Part shown: positions 7,472 to 16,886 of the stretch, piece after piece | Layout of the letters: every line of letters starts with the position of its first letter | Numbering within the stretch: the stretch's first letter is position 1 | Assembly (NCBI GenBank): GCA_024230435.1 | Contig: JAAERL010000487.1 | Span: 1-54,106 of the forward strand | DNA: 54,106 nucleotides | Direction: 5' to 3' | Source of the DNA: Desulfobacteraceae bacterium | GTDB lineage: Bacteria; Desulfobacterota; Desulfobacteria; Desulfobacterales; Desulfosarcinaceae | Made by a program: the position numbers and the translations under genes | The notes under the pieces: generated by a model | What the model was told of the DNA's origin: nothing | What the model saw: the letters and a program-made list of their open reading frames with translations, nothing else | The model's database searches: none

Positions 7472-7885
7472 TTAGGCATTACACTGTTTTGTCAAGTCGT
7501 TCGGGTCTTGACTGTTTTTTAAAAACATCTCAATCTGTTCTCTTTGAGGTAAGGATAAATCCTCAAACTGTACGCCGACCCGCTGGATTAGCAAGCAAGA
7601 AAAGGCACTAGGTTTTATTTTGTTGATTTTGGAAACTAGTTTGCAATTCAAATTGCGCAAAAGATAACCATTGCCTCCTGCAAACAAATCAATTTTTACA
7701 CTTTTCTTTTTCTCAAGCTTCCGGCAAATCACTTCCAGATCGACATAAGTAAAAGCCAATCCATTATTGCTTATATCAACGATTTGCCCCATCATACGCG
7801 GTTCGGTATTGATCACAACATAGATACTATTATCAATTATAATTCGATCTTCCCTGCGCCTGTTATCAAATTCAGCTTTTTCCAT
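7472..7885 (-). CDS. PilZ domain protein
   Basis: A stand-alone PilZ domain of 137 residues, a c-di-GMP receptor fold. The two ligand-binding motifs are visible: RRREDR at residues 9-14 (RxxxR) and DISNNG at 37-42 (D/NxSxxG). No output domain is fused, so it probably works by binding a partner. It is monocistronic with its own terminator. The C-terminal tail after residue 115 is polar and unrecognised. Confidence 0.85.
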   Translation of the reverse strand: MEKAEFDNRRREDRIIIDNSIYVVINTEPRMMGQIVDISNNGLAFTYVDLEVICRKLEKKKSVKIDLFAGGNGYLLRNLNCKLVSKINKIKPSAFSCLLIQRVGVQFEDLSLPQREQIEMFLKNSQDPNDLTKQCNA

Positions 7886-8469
7886 ATAGAGTTTCTCCCA
7901 AATATATTAGCTCAGTCACAGTAAACAAATCCCGCCACAAAATATTAGCCCAAAGAAAAGCAATATGCATGCCGGCCGCCGCCTATCCTAACAGACAATT
8001 TAATGTTAGTTATTAATTTAAAAGGGGTATTAAGCCTTGTGAATTATCTTGCCAGAGCAAGATTAGAGAAAATTATATTATTTTAAGGTAATCCATGAAG
8101 GAATAAATAATACGAAAGTGCACATCCCGTATTTTTTAATGCTCAAAACAACTCTCTATCACAAGTATTTCCAAGGCTATTTCTAATTTTAACTCATCAT
8201 CCTCGGCAGGTATGCCGGCAATCTAAATGCCAATTCAGAAATGGCCGATTTGCATGATATCTAAATATATTTTAACGTAACAATTACAATGCGGATAAAC
8301 AAGGTTGAAAATGTAAAAAAAACAATCCATAATCTGCAGATTTGCGATTCTGACAAACTTGGATTTTAAAAATAACATATGATGTCAACATAACTAATGT
8401 TAATAAATTGAAATAAAATGCTAAGCGCGGTAATAGATGCTCTGCACAATGCGCAGGAGACATAATTGG
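7886..8469. other. AT-rich intergenic region
   Basis: About 580 bp between divergent genes (PilZ protein leftwards, barrel protein rightwards). It should hold the promoters of both. I see no convincing gene, hairpin or repeat. Confidence 0.4.
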
Positions 8470-11034
8470 ATGGATAGGCTAAAAAGAATCACACGATATT
8501 GGAGCCTGACCATACTTATTCTGATGGGATGGTGTTGTACAGCGGCAAACGCATTTCAGATGGTTGAAAAAGATCCCTGGTTTTTTTATTACCCCGAGAA
8601 TGAAAACACTATACTCCAAAACCTGATCGATGCCTGTGAACCCATCACATCCTTTTTAGCTTCCAAGGGTTTATCCGTGCCAACCCCGATGCATATTGTC
8701 TTAGATGATAAGCTGGATCTTCCCAGGCCGCAAGTTCAAGTCTACCCCCACCTTCAAATCCGAATTCCTGTCAGGGCGCCGGGCGTTTTGGAAAACGGTT
8801 TTACCGAACCTGATCCTTGGTTGTATTATCTGTTCACCGGACTAAGTCTGCAAGGCATCTATAGTGAACGTTCAGGGGTGCCCGGGGGTTTACATCATGT
8901 ATTCGGACAAATCATGTCGCCAAATTTAATTATGCCGGATTGGACCATCGACGGCATCTGCCACCTGCTCTACGAAGAATACATGAATCGGGCCGCTGTT
9001 ATGCCGCTATACCAAAGCATCAAGGGATCAGGCCCAATCCCCGATCTGGACAAGGTGAGCAATCATCCTGAAATCTGGCCCGGACGCTTGAGCTTTCGTA
9101 TCTATGGCAGACCATTTATTCTCTGGCTTAACGAGCAATACGGATGGGGAAAACTATATCTTTTTCTCCAGTTACACGGCAAGAGCATTATCCCGATAGA
9201 AATCGACCGTAAAGCCCAGAAGGTTTTTGGAAAAACCTGGAACCAGTTATGGCGGCTTTTCCGGGAACAACACACCCCCATTGAGACAAAGGGGGTTTAT
9301 GACCCAATATATGGTTATTGGCCGAAACCGTTTGTTTATTGGAATGAAACCGGCGTTTATCCGGGCCTCATACAGACTGCAATCAGGGGGCGATACGGAT
9401 TTGTGGATTCGGAAGGCTGGCTTTGGCTGAACATTTTTGAAAATGGAAAATCCCAACTGCTCAAGCAAAAAAAAGATACCGTACGAAGATCCGAACGTGA
9501 ACATGTGTGGGATCCGGGGCCAGGCCAAGTGGCCGTGACACGCAAAGGCAGCAGTCCTTTTTTGATAGTAGGTGCGGTCATCAGGGATGATGACTTGCCA
9601 AAGGATGACTTACCCGGATCTTTGGAAAAACAAATTGACATAGAGCAACGGCTGATACCGGCTCCACCTGGAACTATACAGCTTTCCGGACCGGTCATGG
9701 ATGAAAAAGGACGCATTGTTGCAGCCGGTAACACGAATGGCAATTGGGACATCTGGCTTTATGATAAACGCTGGCGCCGGCTAACCACCGCTTATAGCAT
9801 TGAAATGGATCCCTGGCTGTCAGACGGTAAGTTGTTTTACACATCCAATTACAGTGGAAAATTTCAAATTCATACGGGAAATATGGTTCAGCTCACCCAT
9901 TCGCACACGGCTGCGGCTTTTCCAAGACAATATAGCTATCTTGAATTAGGCGATAGCGGCTGGAAAAAAATTCCTTTATCCCCAAGTCAATATTCGATGT
10001 TGTCTGATGTTAAATCTGCAAAGCAGGAAAAAGAAACCGCGCCCCGGCAAATGGCCTTGCCCTACAGGGACTATTCTGCCTTTCGCAGTATCCGGTCTAA
10101 TTATCTTCTACCGGACTTGTTTATTGGTGATGATGATTTTCAATTCGGCATCTCAACTCAGGCAACCGATGTCAGCAAAAATTACTCCTGGGATACTGGA
10201 CTGAGGTATTCCTTGGACGAAAAGGCAATATCCTGGCGCTTAGGTGGTCAGGCCAAACAAATCAAGGCCCGCGCCACGCATTACCGCCTGGGCTACACCA
10301 CCGAAAGACAAATGAGCGTAAAAGAAAAACGCTATGAGATCAAAACCGGCTGGAATCCGCAAATACTGGATGATCTTGAAATAGCTGCTAATTGGCGCTG
10401 GTATGCTCGCACTACAGAATCGGCGCAATCAGAACAGGAATGGTGGGCGTCGCTGAACCATCAAACCGGAACCGGTAATCTGCAAACTCAGATAACGTTG
10501 GATCTGTTTGCTCAAGGCAGTCAATCCGCCTATGGAAAAGCGACATACTGGCTTGGTCAAAAAATAATTACTGTAATGGGCCTGCAGGCCGGAAAAACCT
10601 GGGGAGATTTACTCCCGGGGCATAATAGCTTCCGAATTGGGGGCAACAGCGGTGAGGGATTTTTTACCAAACGCCCATCCAGGCTGTTTGCCTTGCGGGG
10701 TTTTAAGTCCAACTGCCTGGATTCGGGACTGGCCGCAACGGGGAATATTGAAATTTATTGGCCTCTGGTACGCTTGCAAACCGGCTACAAAACACTGCCG
10801 CTGTTTTTACATAACATTAGTGTGGGTACCTTCGTAGACAGCGGCTTTTCAGAAAAAACTACCGGCAGCCACGATTTTTTGTTAAGCAGCGGTTTTGAAA
10901 TTATTACCGGTCTGGAACTTGCCTGGGGTTTCATGGCAGATTTTCGATTTGGCTGGGCCTGGCCACTGGTACAGCCCGATGATTTCGATGAATCGGGAGT
11001 GATCTTTCTCCTGCAAATCGGACGGCCCATGTAA
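8470..11034 (+). CDS. Exported protein: MA-peptidase-like, beta-propeller-like and Omp85-type barrel regions
   Basis: A start at 8470 is preferred because AGGAGA lies 9 bp upstream; an in-frame ATG at 8437 lacks such a site. This gives 854 residues. A signal peptide (basic RLKRITR, hydrophobic core, cleavage near ANA-FQ) is followed by a region resembling peptidase-MA-like domains, but the HExxH zinc motif is missing (DGICHLLYEEY instead). The middle (about 290-530) has beta-propeller-like repeats such as NWDIWLYDKRWRRLT. The last 300 residues alternate in beta-barrel style and contain ALRGF near residue 743, like the (V/L)RGF motif of BamA/TamA/FhaC barrels. It is probably a surface or outer-membrane protein; substrate and role are unknown. 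Confidence 0.7.
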   Translation: MDRLKRITRYWSLTILILMGWCCTAANAFQMVEKDPWFFYYPENENTILQNLIDACEPITSFLASKGLSVPTPMHIVLDDKLDLPRPQVQVYPHLQIRIPVRAPGVLENGFTEPDPWLYYLFTGLSLQGIYSERSGVPGGLHHVFGQIMSPNLIMPDWTIDGICHLLYEEYMNRAAVMPLYQSIKGSGPIPDLDKVSNHPEIWPGRLSFRIYGRPFILWLNEQYGWGKLYLFLQLHGKSIIPIEIDRKAQKVFGKTWNQLWRLFREQHTPIETKGVYDPIYGYWPKPFVYWNETGVYPGLIQTAIRGRYGFVDSEGWLWLNIFENGKSQLLKQKKDTVRRSEREHVWDPGPGQVAVTRKGSSPFLIVGAVIRDDDLPKDDLPGSLEKQIDIEQRLIPAPPGTIQLSGPVMDEKGRIVAAGNTNGNWDIWLYDKRWRRLTTAYSIEMDPWLSDGKLFYTSNYSGKFQIHTGNMVQLTHSHTAAAFPRQYSYLELGDSGWKKIPLSPSQYSMLSDVKSAKQEKETAPRQMALPYRDYSAFRSIRSNYLLPDLFIGDDDFQFGISTQATDVSKNYSWDTGLRYSLDEKAISWRLGGQAKQIKARATHYRLGYTTERQMSVKEKRYEIKTGWNPQILDDLEIAANWRWYARTTESAQSEQEWWASLNHQTGTGNLQTQITLDLFAQGSQSAYGKATYWLGQKIITVMGLQAGKTWGDLLPGHNSFRIGGNSGEGFFTKRPSRLFALRGFKSNCLDSGLAATGNIEIYWPLVRLQTGYKTLPLFLHNISVGTFVDSGFSEKTTGSHDFLLSSGFEIITGLELAWGFMADFRFGWAWPLVQPDDFDESGVIFLLQIGRPM

Positions 11035-11509
11035 GTTTTCCGGAATTTTTGCATACTTGCCGTCAACTACCCCGGCCTAAAGGGCGAAGCTTGCAAGAAC
11101 ACAGCTTCTTTGCGTTGACTTAATGCACAGACGCCACGGGCAACCGTGACGGGGTTGTGTTACGGCGCAACAGCCCGCCTTGAGCTGCTGTACCAGCTCC
11201 AGGCTCTGCGGCAAGCGGTTAAACAGGTTTAAAAGAGTCAAGCCAGCGACTGCTTGCGCTAAAGGCGCCGCTAACATTGCCATGGTGGACTTAAACCCGC
11301 GAAAGCGGAAAAATTGAAGGCGACTTCAATGCAGCAGGTATTGCCGATTGTTGCACCATATGCCAGCGGGCACAACTACTTACAGGTAAAAGGAGACGGA
11401 GTCTGCCCGCCAAATATTTGAGGTTATGAACCATGGCCTTGTATAATTTTATTTAAACGTATCCCTTTATAAATGTGGATCAAAATCATAATCAGGAGCA
11501 TTAAGGATC
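11035..11509. other. Intergenic region, possible decayed sequence
   Basis: It contains a frame of about 30 codons (ATG at 11329) and a minus-strand frame of 68 codons, neither with family features or convincing ribosome sites. A short palindrome CCCGCGAAAGCGG lies near 11290. It looks like decayed coding DNA, but I cannot name a parent gene. Confidence 0.3.
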
Positions 11510-12358
11510 ATGCAAGAATTTTGGGCTTGGTGGCAAAACCTGCCGCTTAACATCGACCCGGTTATATTCGAAATCGGCAGTTTCCGTTTGCATTATTACG
11601 GATTGATGTACCTCGCGGCTTTTGGGCTTACCTATTTTCTGGCCGCCTATCGAATAAAAAGCGAGCCCCGCTGGAAAGATTTTACAAAAAACGACTTGCA
11701 AGAGCTGCTTACAGTCATGATTATCGGATTAATCGTCGGAGCCCGTTTAGGATATGTGATTATTTACAATTTAAGTTATTTTTTAAAAAATCCCATCGAA
11801 ATTTTTCTGCCTTTCCAATTCAAAGACGGCTTTGAATTCACAGGTATTGCCGGAATGTCTTATCACGGCGGCTTGGCGGGTACAATTTTATGCGCTATCT
11901 GGTATTTAAAAAAGCATAAAAAAAACATACGGAACATCGCAGACCTGCTTATTCCCTGCATCCCGGCCGGGTACACCTTTGGTAGATTGGGAAATTTTAT
12001 CAACGGGGAATTATGGGGCCGCGTAACCAGCCTACCCATTGGTATGTATTTTCCCGGCGCTGGAGCATCTTTGCGTCATCCCTCACAGCTGTATGAGGCT
12101 TTTGGTGAAGGCATCTTCTTATTTGCCGTTCTGTGGCCGGTTCGCAATAAAATAAAAACTCCTGGAGTGATGCTGGGCCTTTATTTAATAGGCTACGGGA
12201 TGATCAGATTCATGGTGGAATATCTTCGTGAGCCGGATTCGCATATAGGATTTGTTTTTCTTTCCTTTTCTATGGGGCAGATTCTATGCGGATTGATGAT
12301 AACCGCCGGTTTGGCTTTGATTCTCGCGTACAAACGCCTGGCAAGTGTCCATCCGTAA
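11510..12358 (+). CDS. lgt: Prolipoprotein diacylglyceryl transferase
   Basis: Inner-membrane enzyme that transfers diacylglycerol from phosphatidylglycerol to the lipobox cysteine of prelipoproteins. The 282-residue protein is polytopic and carries the Lgt signatures SYHGGLAG (H119) and GRLGNFINGELWGR (159-171), plus a C-terminal EYLREPD motif. The length is normal for the family. An AGGAG site lies upstream of the ATG. Lipoprotein substrates in this window include those at 23227 and 46424. Confidence 0.96.
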   Translation: MQEFWAWWQNLPLNIDPVIFEIGSFRLHYYGLMYLAAFGLTYFLAAYRIKSEPRWKDFTKNDLQELLTVMIIGLIVGARLGYVIIYNLSYFLKNPIEIFLPFQFKDGFEFTGIAGMSYHGGLAGTILCAIWYLKKHKKNIRNIADLLIPCIPAGYTFGRLGNFINGELWGRVTSLPIGMYFPGAGASLRHPSQLYEAFGEGIFLFAVLWPVRNKIKTPGVMLGLYLIGYGMIRFMVEYLREPDSHIGFVFLSFSMGQILCGLMITAGLALILAYKRLASVHP

Positions 12359-12814
12359 ATAGGAAGATTTGCTCAAGATCAAGGCGGGCGATAAATTTTA
12401 CCGCAGGTATCTGATCAATATGCCCAAGGGTTGATATTGCGAGGGTAATATTTTCAGCACAACAAAAATATCGGGCAAAATCGCTAATTGCCGATGATCA
12501 CCAGCAAGGTAATCCCCAATGTTAAGAGGGTGTATTCCAATAAAGAAATCTTGGTTATAACATCGGCCGTAAAATTGCCAATAACGCCCAAAACTCGTAA
12601 AAACCTTGTAAACCGCGAGGTCAAACCGTTTATTGTGGGCGAAATTGATCAGATCCTGCAAAAAGCATTTTTCGCCAGTAGGCGCGAATTGCATAAAACA
12701 TTTTTTCCGCGCCCCTTAAGCCTGGTACGGGCGAGTTTTACGTTTTTTTAGAATGCACCCGTTATAACCAAGCCTTTTCCTTGAATTCGTTTTCCTTTTT
12801 AAATTCTCATTGCT
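12359..12814. other. Intergenic region without a recognisable gene
   Basis: About 450 bp after lgt. Open frames here have no family features. A TTGAATTCGTTTT sequence at 12782 matches one end of repeat family II but no partner end is seen, so it may be a decayed copy. Confidence 0.3.
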
Positions 12815-13606
12815 TTAGGTTATATTTTGACTTTTACAATACTTTTCAATCGTCAGCTTTGGATCCAACTGTTTCTTTATATAGTATTGAAGCTCTAAAA
12901 AGGCTGTTTGCATTACGGGCAAATCGGCGAACTTAAAAGGCGATGTTTCATGGGAATTAAAAATGGCGCTATAAAGTGCAAACTGCTCATCCCTGATATC
13001 CTGAATTCGGAATTGCCCGTTTCTGGTAACATGAAACCTCAATAAATCCAGCATAATCTCTGAGCGCGGATACTTGGATTTTTTCCTGCGAATTCTCTTA
13101 TAATGAAATCCGGCCGCCTTCAAGGCGGTTGACCAGCCCCCATATAGCCTGCGCCCTTGGGAATAAACGGATCTAAATGTAATAGGGAGCAATTCACAGT
13201 TGTATTTTTTACAGATGGGATAGGATCTTTTTTTCTGGAATAAAACTTGAGGTTCGAAAACCCTGTCGCTGTTTACTGTGCAATCGTTTAAATTATCAGG
13301 CCCTCCGACAGCAAGCATAAGCTGATAAAGCACCTTAACAAAGCGCTCTTTTTTCTTTTTTTTATTATTTTTTTTACCGTATAAGATACCTGACAAATGA
13401 CAAAAGGGATTAATTCCGGCCAGTTCAAAGGCGTTTTCAAGCCCCAAAATACCCACTGATTTGCGTTCTATTGTGCTTATCAGCGCTAAATCGCGCAATC
13501 GGAGGTAATTATAGTTAAACTGACATTTCTCCTTGTCATGCTTGTGCCAGTGCGCATGATAACTTGCTAATTTGTCAACTATCAGATCCGTTGTGCTCAA
13601 AGCCAT
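12815..13606 (-). CDS. Hypothetical protein with homing-endonuclease-associated (HNH_repeat-like) repeats
   Basis: About 263 residues from ATG 13606 (AGGAG about 12 bp upstream); an upstream TTG at 13630 is an alternative. Two segments resemble the small DNA-binding repeats associated with homing endonucleases: GLENAFELAGINP and RRLYGGWSTALKAAGFHY, each ending in the typical W/N..A...AG pattern. The protein is very basic, with a lysine run KKNNKKKKK in the middle. No nuclease catalytic motif is visible. It is AT-rich and monocistronic. A DNA-binding role is likely; function and partners are unknown. Confidence 0.5.
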   Translation of the reverse strand: MALSTTDLIVDKLASYHAHWHKHDKEKCQFNYNYLRLRDLALISTIERKSVGILGLENAFELAGINPFCHLSGILYGKKNNKKKKKERFVKVLYQLMLAVGGPDNLNDCTVNSDRVFEPQVLFQKKRSYPICKKYNCELLPITFRSVYSQGRRLYGGWSTALKAAGFHYKRIRRKKSKYPRSEIMLDLLRFHVTRNGQFRIQDIRDEQFALYSAIFNSHETSPFKFADLPVMQTAFLELQYYIKKQLDPKLTIEKYCKSQNIT

Positions 13607-13825
13607 AATATTCAGTCCAATCTCCTGCAAGCATAAATCTTCGGTTTGTGGTTTGATGGTTAACCAGCTCTACGATTACTATCAAAATATTCAGAAGGCA
13701 TAGGCATATCTGTCTATGCTAAGAGGCTGGTCACTTGATACCAGTTTTGCCTACTGCGCATTATCCGTATGATAAATGGCAAATTTTCTGGAACAGTGTC
13801 AAGAGACAATTGGCTTTTGCCTTTA

Positions 13826-13857
13826 AAGCCTGTTTGGGAAATAGAAAATTTGGCAAA
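13826..13857. repeat. Partial copy of family III repeat
   Basis: GCCTGTTTGGGAAATAG followed by AAAATTTGGCAAA is nearly identical to the left half of the element at 4496-4530, including internal sequence beyond the inverted end. The right end is absent. Confidence 0.5.
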
Positions 13858-13916
13858 AATTTGCGGTATTTTGGGCGGGCGCCCCACCTTTTGCAGACCC
13901 TTAATAATTCCGGTGT

Positions 13917-15197
13917 TTACTCACCAATCCTGGCCCACAGTTCCTTGAGATATTGCAGCCCCTGATCGAATACTTTGTCATCAAGGTGCATATAGGATAA
14001 ACGAAAACAGGAACGATATTTATTAGAAAAAGAAAATTCTTCTCCCCGGCACCAGGGAACATGCGGCAAATCCAAGCTGGTAGAACATTGGACCCAAAGA
14101 TTAAAACCGTCTTGCTGGCAAGATATAGTCAAAAAGTCGAATTGATCCGCCAATTCAATCAGCTGGCGTTTCCTGCGTGCTGCTTTTTCCTTAATCATGT
14201 CAAGATGGGCGCTATAGTAACCGCCTTTGATAAATTCCCTGACAAATTTTTGCAAAAGTACGAATGAAGTTATATCGGATGAAAATTTGGCGTAAATGAA
14301 CTTATCTAACAAATCCTCAGGCACAACCATAAAACCGAGACGAATACCTGCTACCGTGGTCTGGGATAAAGATTTGATGTAAATGGCGCGCTCAGGGCAA
14401 AGGTCTATAAACCGGTTGCCATTGTTATTGCGCAATTCGCCCAGGTAGTCGTCTTCAATAATATAAAACGGGTGATTCAGGGCGCGATCCGCAATAATGT
14501 TCTTTTTTTCCGGACTGTATTCAATTCCCAAAGGATTATGAATTGAAGGTATAGCGTAAAATAGACGAATACGCGCATTGAGCTGTTTATCAAGCTGGTC
14601 CTTATCGGGGCCATCGTCCTCAAGCGGCACAAAATGCCGGGCTTTGAATAATGTAATGGCTCCTGGGTAGGTAGGATCTTCAAACAAAACTGATTCGGAC
14701 AGTTGTGTGCCGAACACCTTGGCCACCAAGTCAAGGCCTTGTTGAGCACCTGAGATGATCAGCATCCTTTCAGCAGGCACCTCATAATATTGGCTCAATA
14801 CCTGAATCAGACCGGTATCACCGCCTGTTGGCGGCGGAACGAATAGTTGTTTTTCCTCATTTTCAAACAGGGCGTTAATAAGTCTTTGAGCCTGCTTATG
14901 AGGAAAAAAACTCTCTGCCAGATAATCAGTTCTAAAATCGTAAAAACCGCCCGGTTCATGGATTTTCGATGGGTATTTTACATAGGAGCCGCTACCTACC
15001 ACTTTTTCGATGAGCCCGCGCTGGTTTAGCCTGTCAAAGGCTTTTTGCACCGTAAGTTTATTGCATTCAAATTCTGCGGCCACTTCCCTAATCGCCGGAA
15101 TTCTTTGGCCTGGCTTGTAGTGTCCGGACAATATCCGCTCTTCGATTAGTGTGGCGATCAACTGATAAATGGGAACTTTATGTCTATGACTTGACAT
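13917..15197 (-). CDS. pdxR: MocR-family (GntR-aminotransferase fusion) regulator, PdxR-like
   Basis: A 426-residue fusion. Residues 1-75 are a GntR winged helix (YQLIATLIEERILSGHYKPGQRIPAIREVA). The rest is a fold-type I aminotransferase domain. PLP-site residues are kept: N221 (IHNPLG), D250-Y251 (IIEDDYLGE), the Schiff-base K275 (YIKSLSQ) and R286 (GIRLGF), so PLP binding is plausible. It is divergent from pdxS-pdxT with a 177-bp gap. Known PdxR proteins sense PLP and control pdxST, so this is the expected regulator. The gene symbol is by context; other MocR proteins control other pathways. Confidence 0.82.
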   Translation of the reverse strand: MSSHRHKVPIYQLIATLIEERILSGHYKPGQRIPAIREVAAEFECNKLTVQKAFDRLNQRGLIEKVVGSGSYVKYPSKIHEPGGFYDFRTDYLAESFFPHKQAQRLINALFENEEKQLFVPPPTGGDTGLIQVLSQYYEVPAERMLIISGAQQGLDLVAKVFGTQLSESVLFEDPTYPGAITLFKARHFVPLEDDGPDKDQLDKQLNARIRLFYAIPSIHNPLGIEYSPEKKNIIADRALNHPFYIIEDDYLGELRNNNGNRFIDLCPERAIYIKSLSQTTVAGIRLGFMVVPEDLLDKFIYAKFSSDITSFVLLQKFVREFIKGGYYSAHLDMIKEKAARRKRQLIELADQFDFLTISCQQDGFNLWVQCSTSLDLPHVPWCRGEEFSFSNKYRSCFRLSYMHLDDKVFDQGLQYLKELWARIGE

Positions 15198-15216
15198 GCT
15201 TATGACAATCCAATAT

Positions 15217-15247
15217 TTGTACTATCCTAAATAGCAAGTTGTATAGT
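15217..15247. promoter_or_regulatory. Putative MocR/PdxR operator (direct repeats)
   Basis: TTGTACTAT at 15217-15225 and TTGTATAGT at 15239-15247 are similar direct repeats spaced 22 bp start to start, about two helical turns, in the divergent promoter region. MocR dimers commonly bind spaced direct repeats. The second repeat contains a TATAGT that could be a -10 element for pdxS. Confidence 0.4.
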
Positions 15248-15374
15248 TAACTTGGAAAATATCATAGGAACGCTATCGCATGCAATACAAACCATATCGA
15301 TAAGTGTTCCGGCCTCAAACTGCCTGCTGTAAGGCAGACCAACAGAAAATCTTATAACATAAAAGGACTGGATC

Positions 15375-16244
15375 ATGGAACGTGAAAAAATCAACAAAGG
15401 CTTTGCCGAAATGTTTAAAAACGGCGTAATTATGGATGTCACCAATGCCGAACAAGCTTCAATTTCCCAAGAAGCTGGCGCTTGCGCGGTTATGGCGCTG
15501 GAACGGGTCCCGGCCGATATTCGCAAGGATGGACAAGTCGCCCGCATGAGCGATCCGGCAATGATTCGTGCGATCATGGCATCGGTGAGCATTCCCGTGA
15601 TGGCCAAGGTACGTATCGGCCATTTTGTGGAAGCCAGCATATTAGAGGCTTTAGGTGTGGATTTTGTAGACGAAAGCGAGGTGTTGACCCCGGCCGATGA
15701 GGCCCGTCATGTAGATAAAACCAAATTCAAGGCGCCTTTTGTGTGCGGAGCGCGGAACTTGGGCGAGGCCCTGCGCCGAATTAACGAAGGGGCCGCCATG
15801 ATCCGGACAAAGGGCGAAGCAGGAACCGGCAACATTGTTGAAGCTGTTCGCCACATGCGCACCATCAACGAACAAATCCATGCGCTCAGAGGACAGAACA
15901 GCCATGAAATGGCCAAATACGCGGCTCAAAACTGTGTACCCCTGGAATTGGTTCGCCAAACATTTGAATTAGGCCGTCTGCCCGTGGTTAACTTTGCAGC
16001 CGGAGGTGTGGCAACTCCCGCCGATGCCGCCCTGATGATGGCCTTGGGCGCAGATGGCGTGTTTGTAGGCTCCGGAATATTCAAATCCCAAAACCCCGCC
16101 AAGATGGCCCACGCCATTGTTCAGGCAGTCATTCACTTTCAGGATGCCCATAAATTGGCCGAAATTTCCCAAGATCTGGGCGATGCAATGATTGGTCTGG
16201 AAAATGAAAGTCTTGACGTAAAAATGGCTCAGCGGGGGAATTAA
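15375..16244 (+). CDS. pdxS: Pyridoxal 5'-phosphate synthase, lyase subunit
   Basis: Synthase subunit of the DXP-independent vitamin B6 route. It makes PLP from ribose 5-phosphate, glyceraldehyde 3-phosphate and the ammonia delivered by PdxT. The 289-residue (beta/alpha)8 barrel keeps D21, the two catalytic lysines K78 (MAKVRIGH) and K146 (RTKGEAGTG), and [14 protein letters not shown] near the C terminus. AGGA is about 9 bp upstream of the ATG. It is followed after 6 bp by pdxT. Confidence 0.97.
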   Translation: MEREKINKGFAEMFKNGVIMDVTNAEQASISQEAGACAVMALERVPADIRKDGQVARMSDPAMIRAIMASVSIPVMAKVRIGHFVEASILEALGVDFVDESEVLTPADEARHVDKTKFKAPFVCGARNLGEALRRINEGAAMIRTKGEAGTGNIVEAVRHMRTINEQIHALRGQNSHEMAKYAAQNCVPLELVRQTFELGRLPVVNFAAGGVATPADAALMMALGADGVFVGSGIFKSQNPAKMAHAIVQAVIHFQDAHKLAEISQDLGDAMIGLENESLDVKMAQRGN

Positions 16245-16250
16245 ACATCT

Positions 16251-16808
16251 ATGACGGTAGGTATATTAGGTTTACAAGGTGCGGTTCAGGATCATTTTGC
16301 GCATTTAAAACGATGCGGCGCGGATTATAAGGTTGTGCGCGATAGCGCCGGGTTGGCCGCCATCGATCGTCTTATTATCCCAGGCGGTGAAAGCACAGTA
16401 ATGGCGAAATTCATGCGGCAGTTTCACATGCTATCGCCACTGTCCGAACGTATAGCAGCGGGGATGCCGGTTTGGGGTATTTGTGCCGGATCTATTTTAT
16501 TGGCCGAAATTGCCGACGGCGCCCAAGGGGCTCTTAAGGCCTTGCCTGTAAAAGTGACACGTAACGCTTACGGCAGGCAACTTGACAGCCGGATAGATTT
16601 TATTGAAATTGCAAAGTTCGGCATACCGCACTATCCGGCTATATTTATACGTGCGCCCAAAATTGTTTCCGCCGGCCCTGAGGTGATATCTCACGCCATC
16701 TATAATGAACACCCTGTTTTTGTAACCTATAATAGAGTTATGGCGACGACATTTCATCCAGAACTAAATAATGATGATATATTCTACGACTTTTTTTTGA
16801 GTCTTTAA
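16251..16808 (+). CDS. pdxT: Pyridoxal 5'-phosphate synthase, glutaminase subunit
   Basis: Class I glutamine amidotransferase that feeds ammonia to PdxS. Its 185 residues show IPGGEST (43-49), nucleophile C78 in WGICAGS, and H169/E171 in FHPEL, so the triad is complete. The common CAGMILL reads CAGSILL here. Only 6 bp separate it from pdxS, so the two are co-transcribed, matching the 12+12 complex known for the family. Confidence 0.96.
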   Translation: MTVGILGLQGAVQDHFAHLKRCGADYKVVRDSAGLAAIDRLIIPGGESTVMAKFMRQFHMLSPLSERIAAGMPVWGICAGSILLAEIADGAQGALKALPVKVTRNAYGRQLDSRIDFIEIAKFGIPHYPAIFIRAPKIVSAGPEVISHAIYNEHPVFVTYNRVMATTFHPELNNDDIFYDFFLSL

Positions 16809-16886
16809 GACAGTAATTTAAGTTCCAATTCCTCCTAAAAAAGGATAAACTTTGTTATTCTTTTTTCGGATTAAGAGGAACCATTC

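Noticed and set aside
11077-11421. Short frames in the gap before lgt (68 codons minus; about 30 codons plus from 11329)
   Set aside because: No recognisable domain, odd composition and no ribosome site. Probably decayed sequence.
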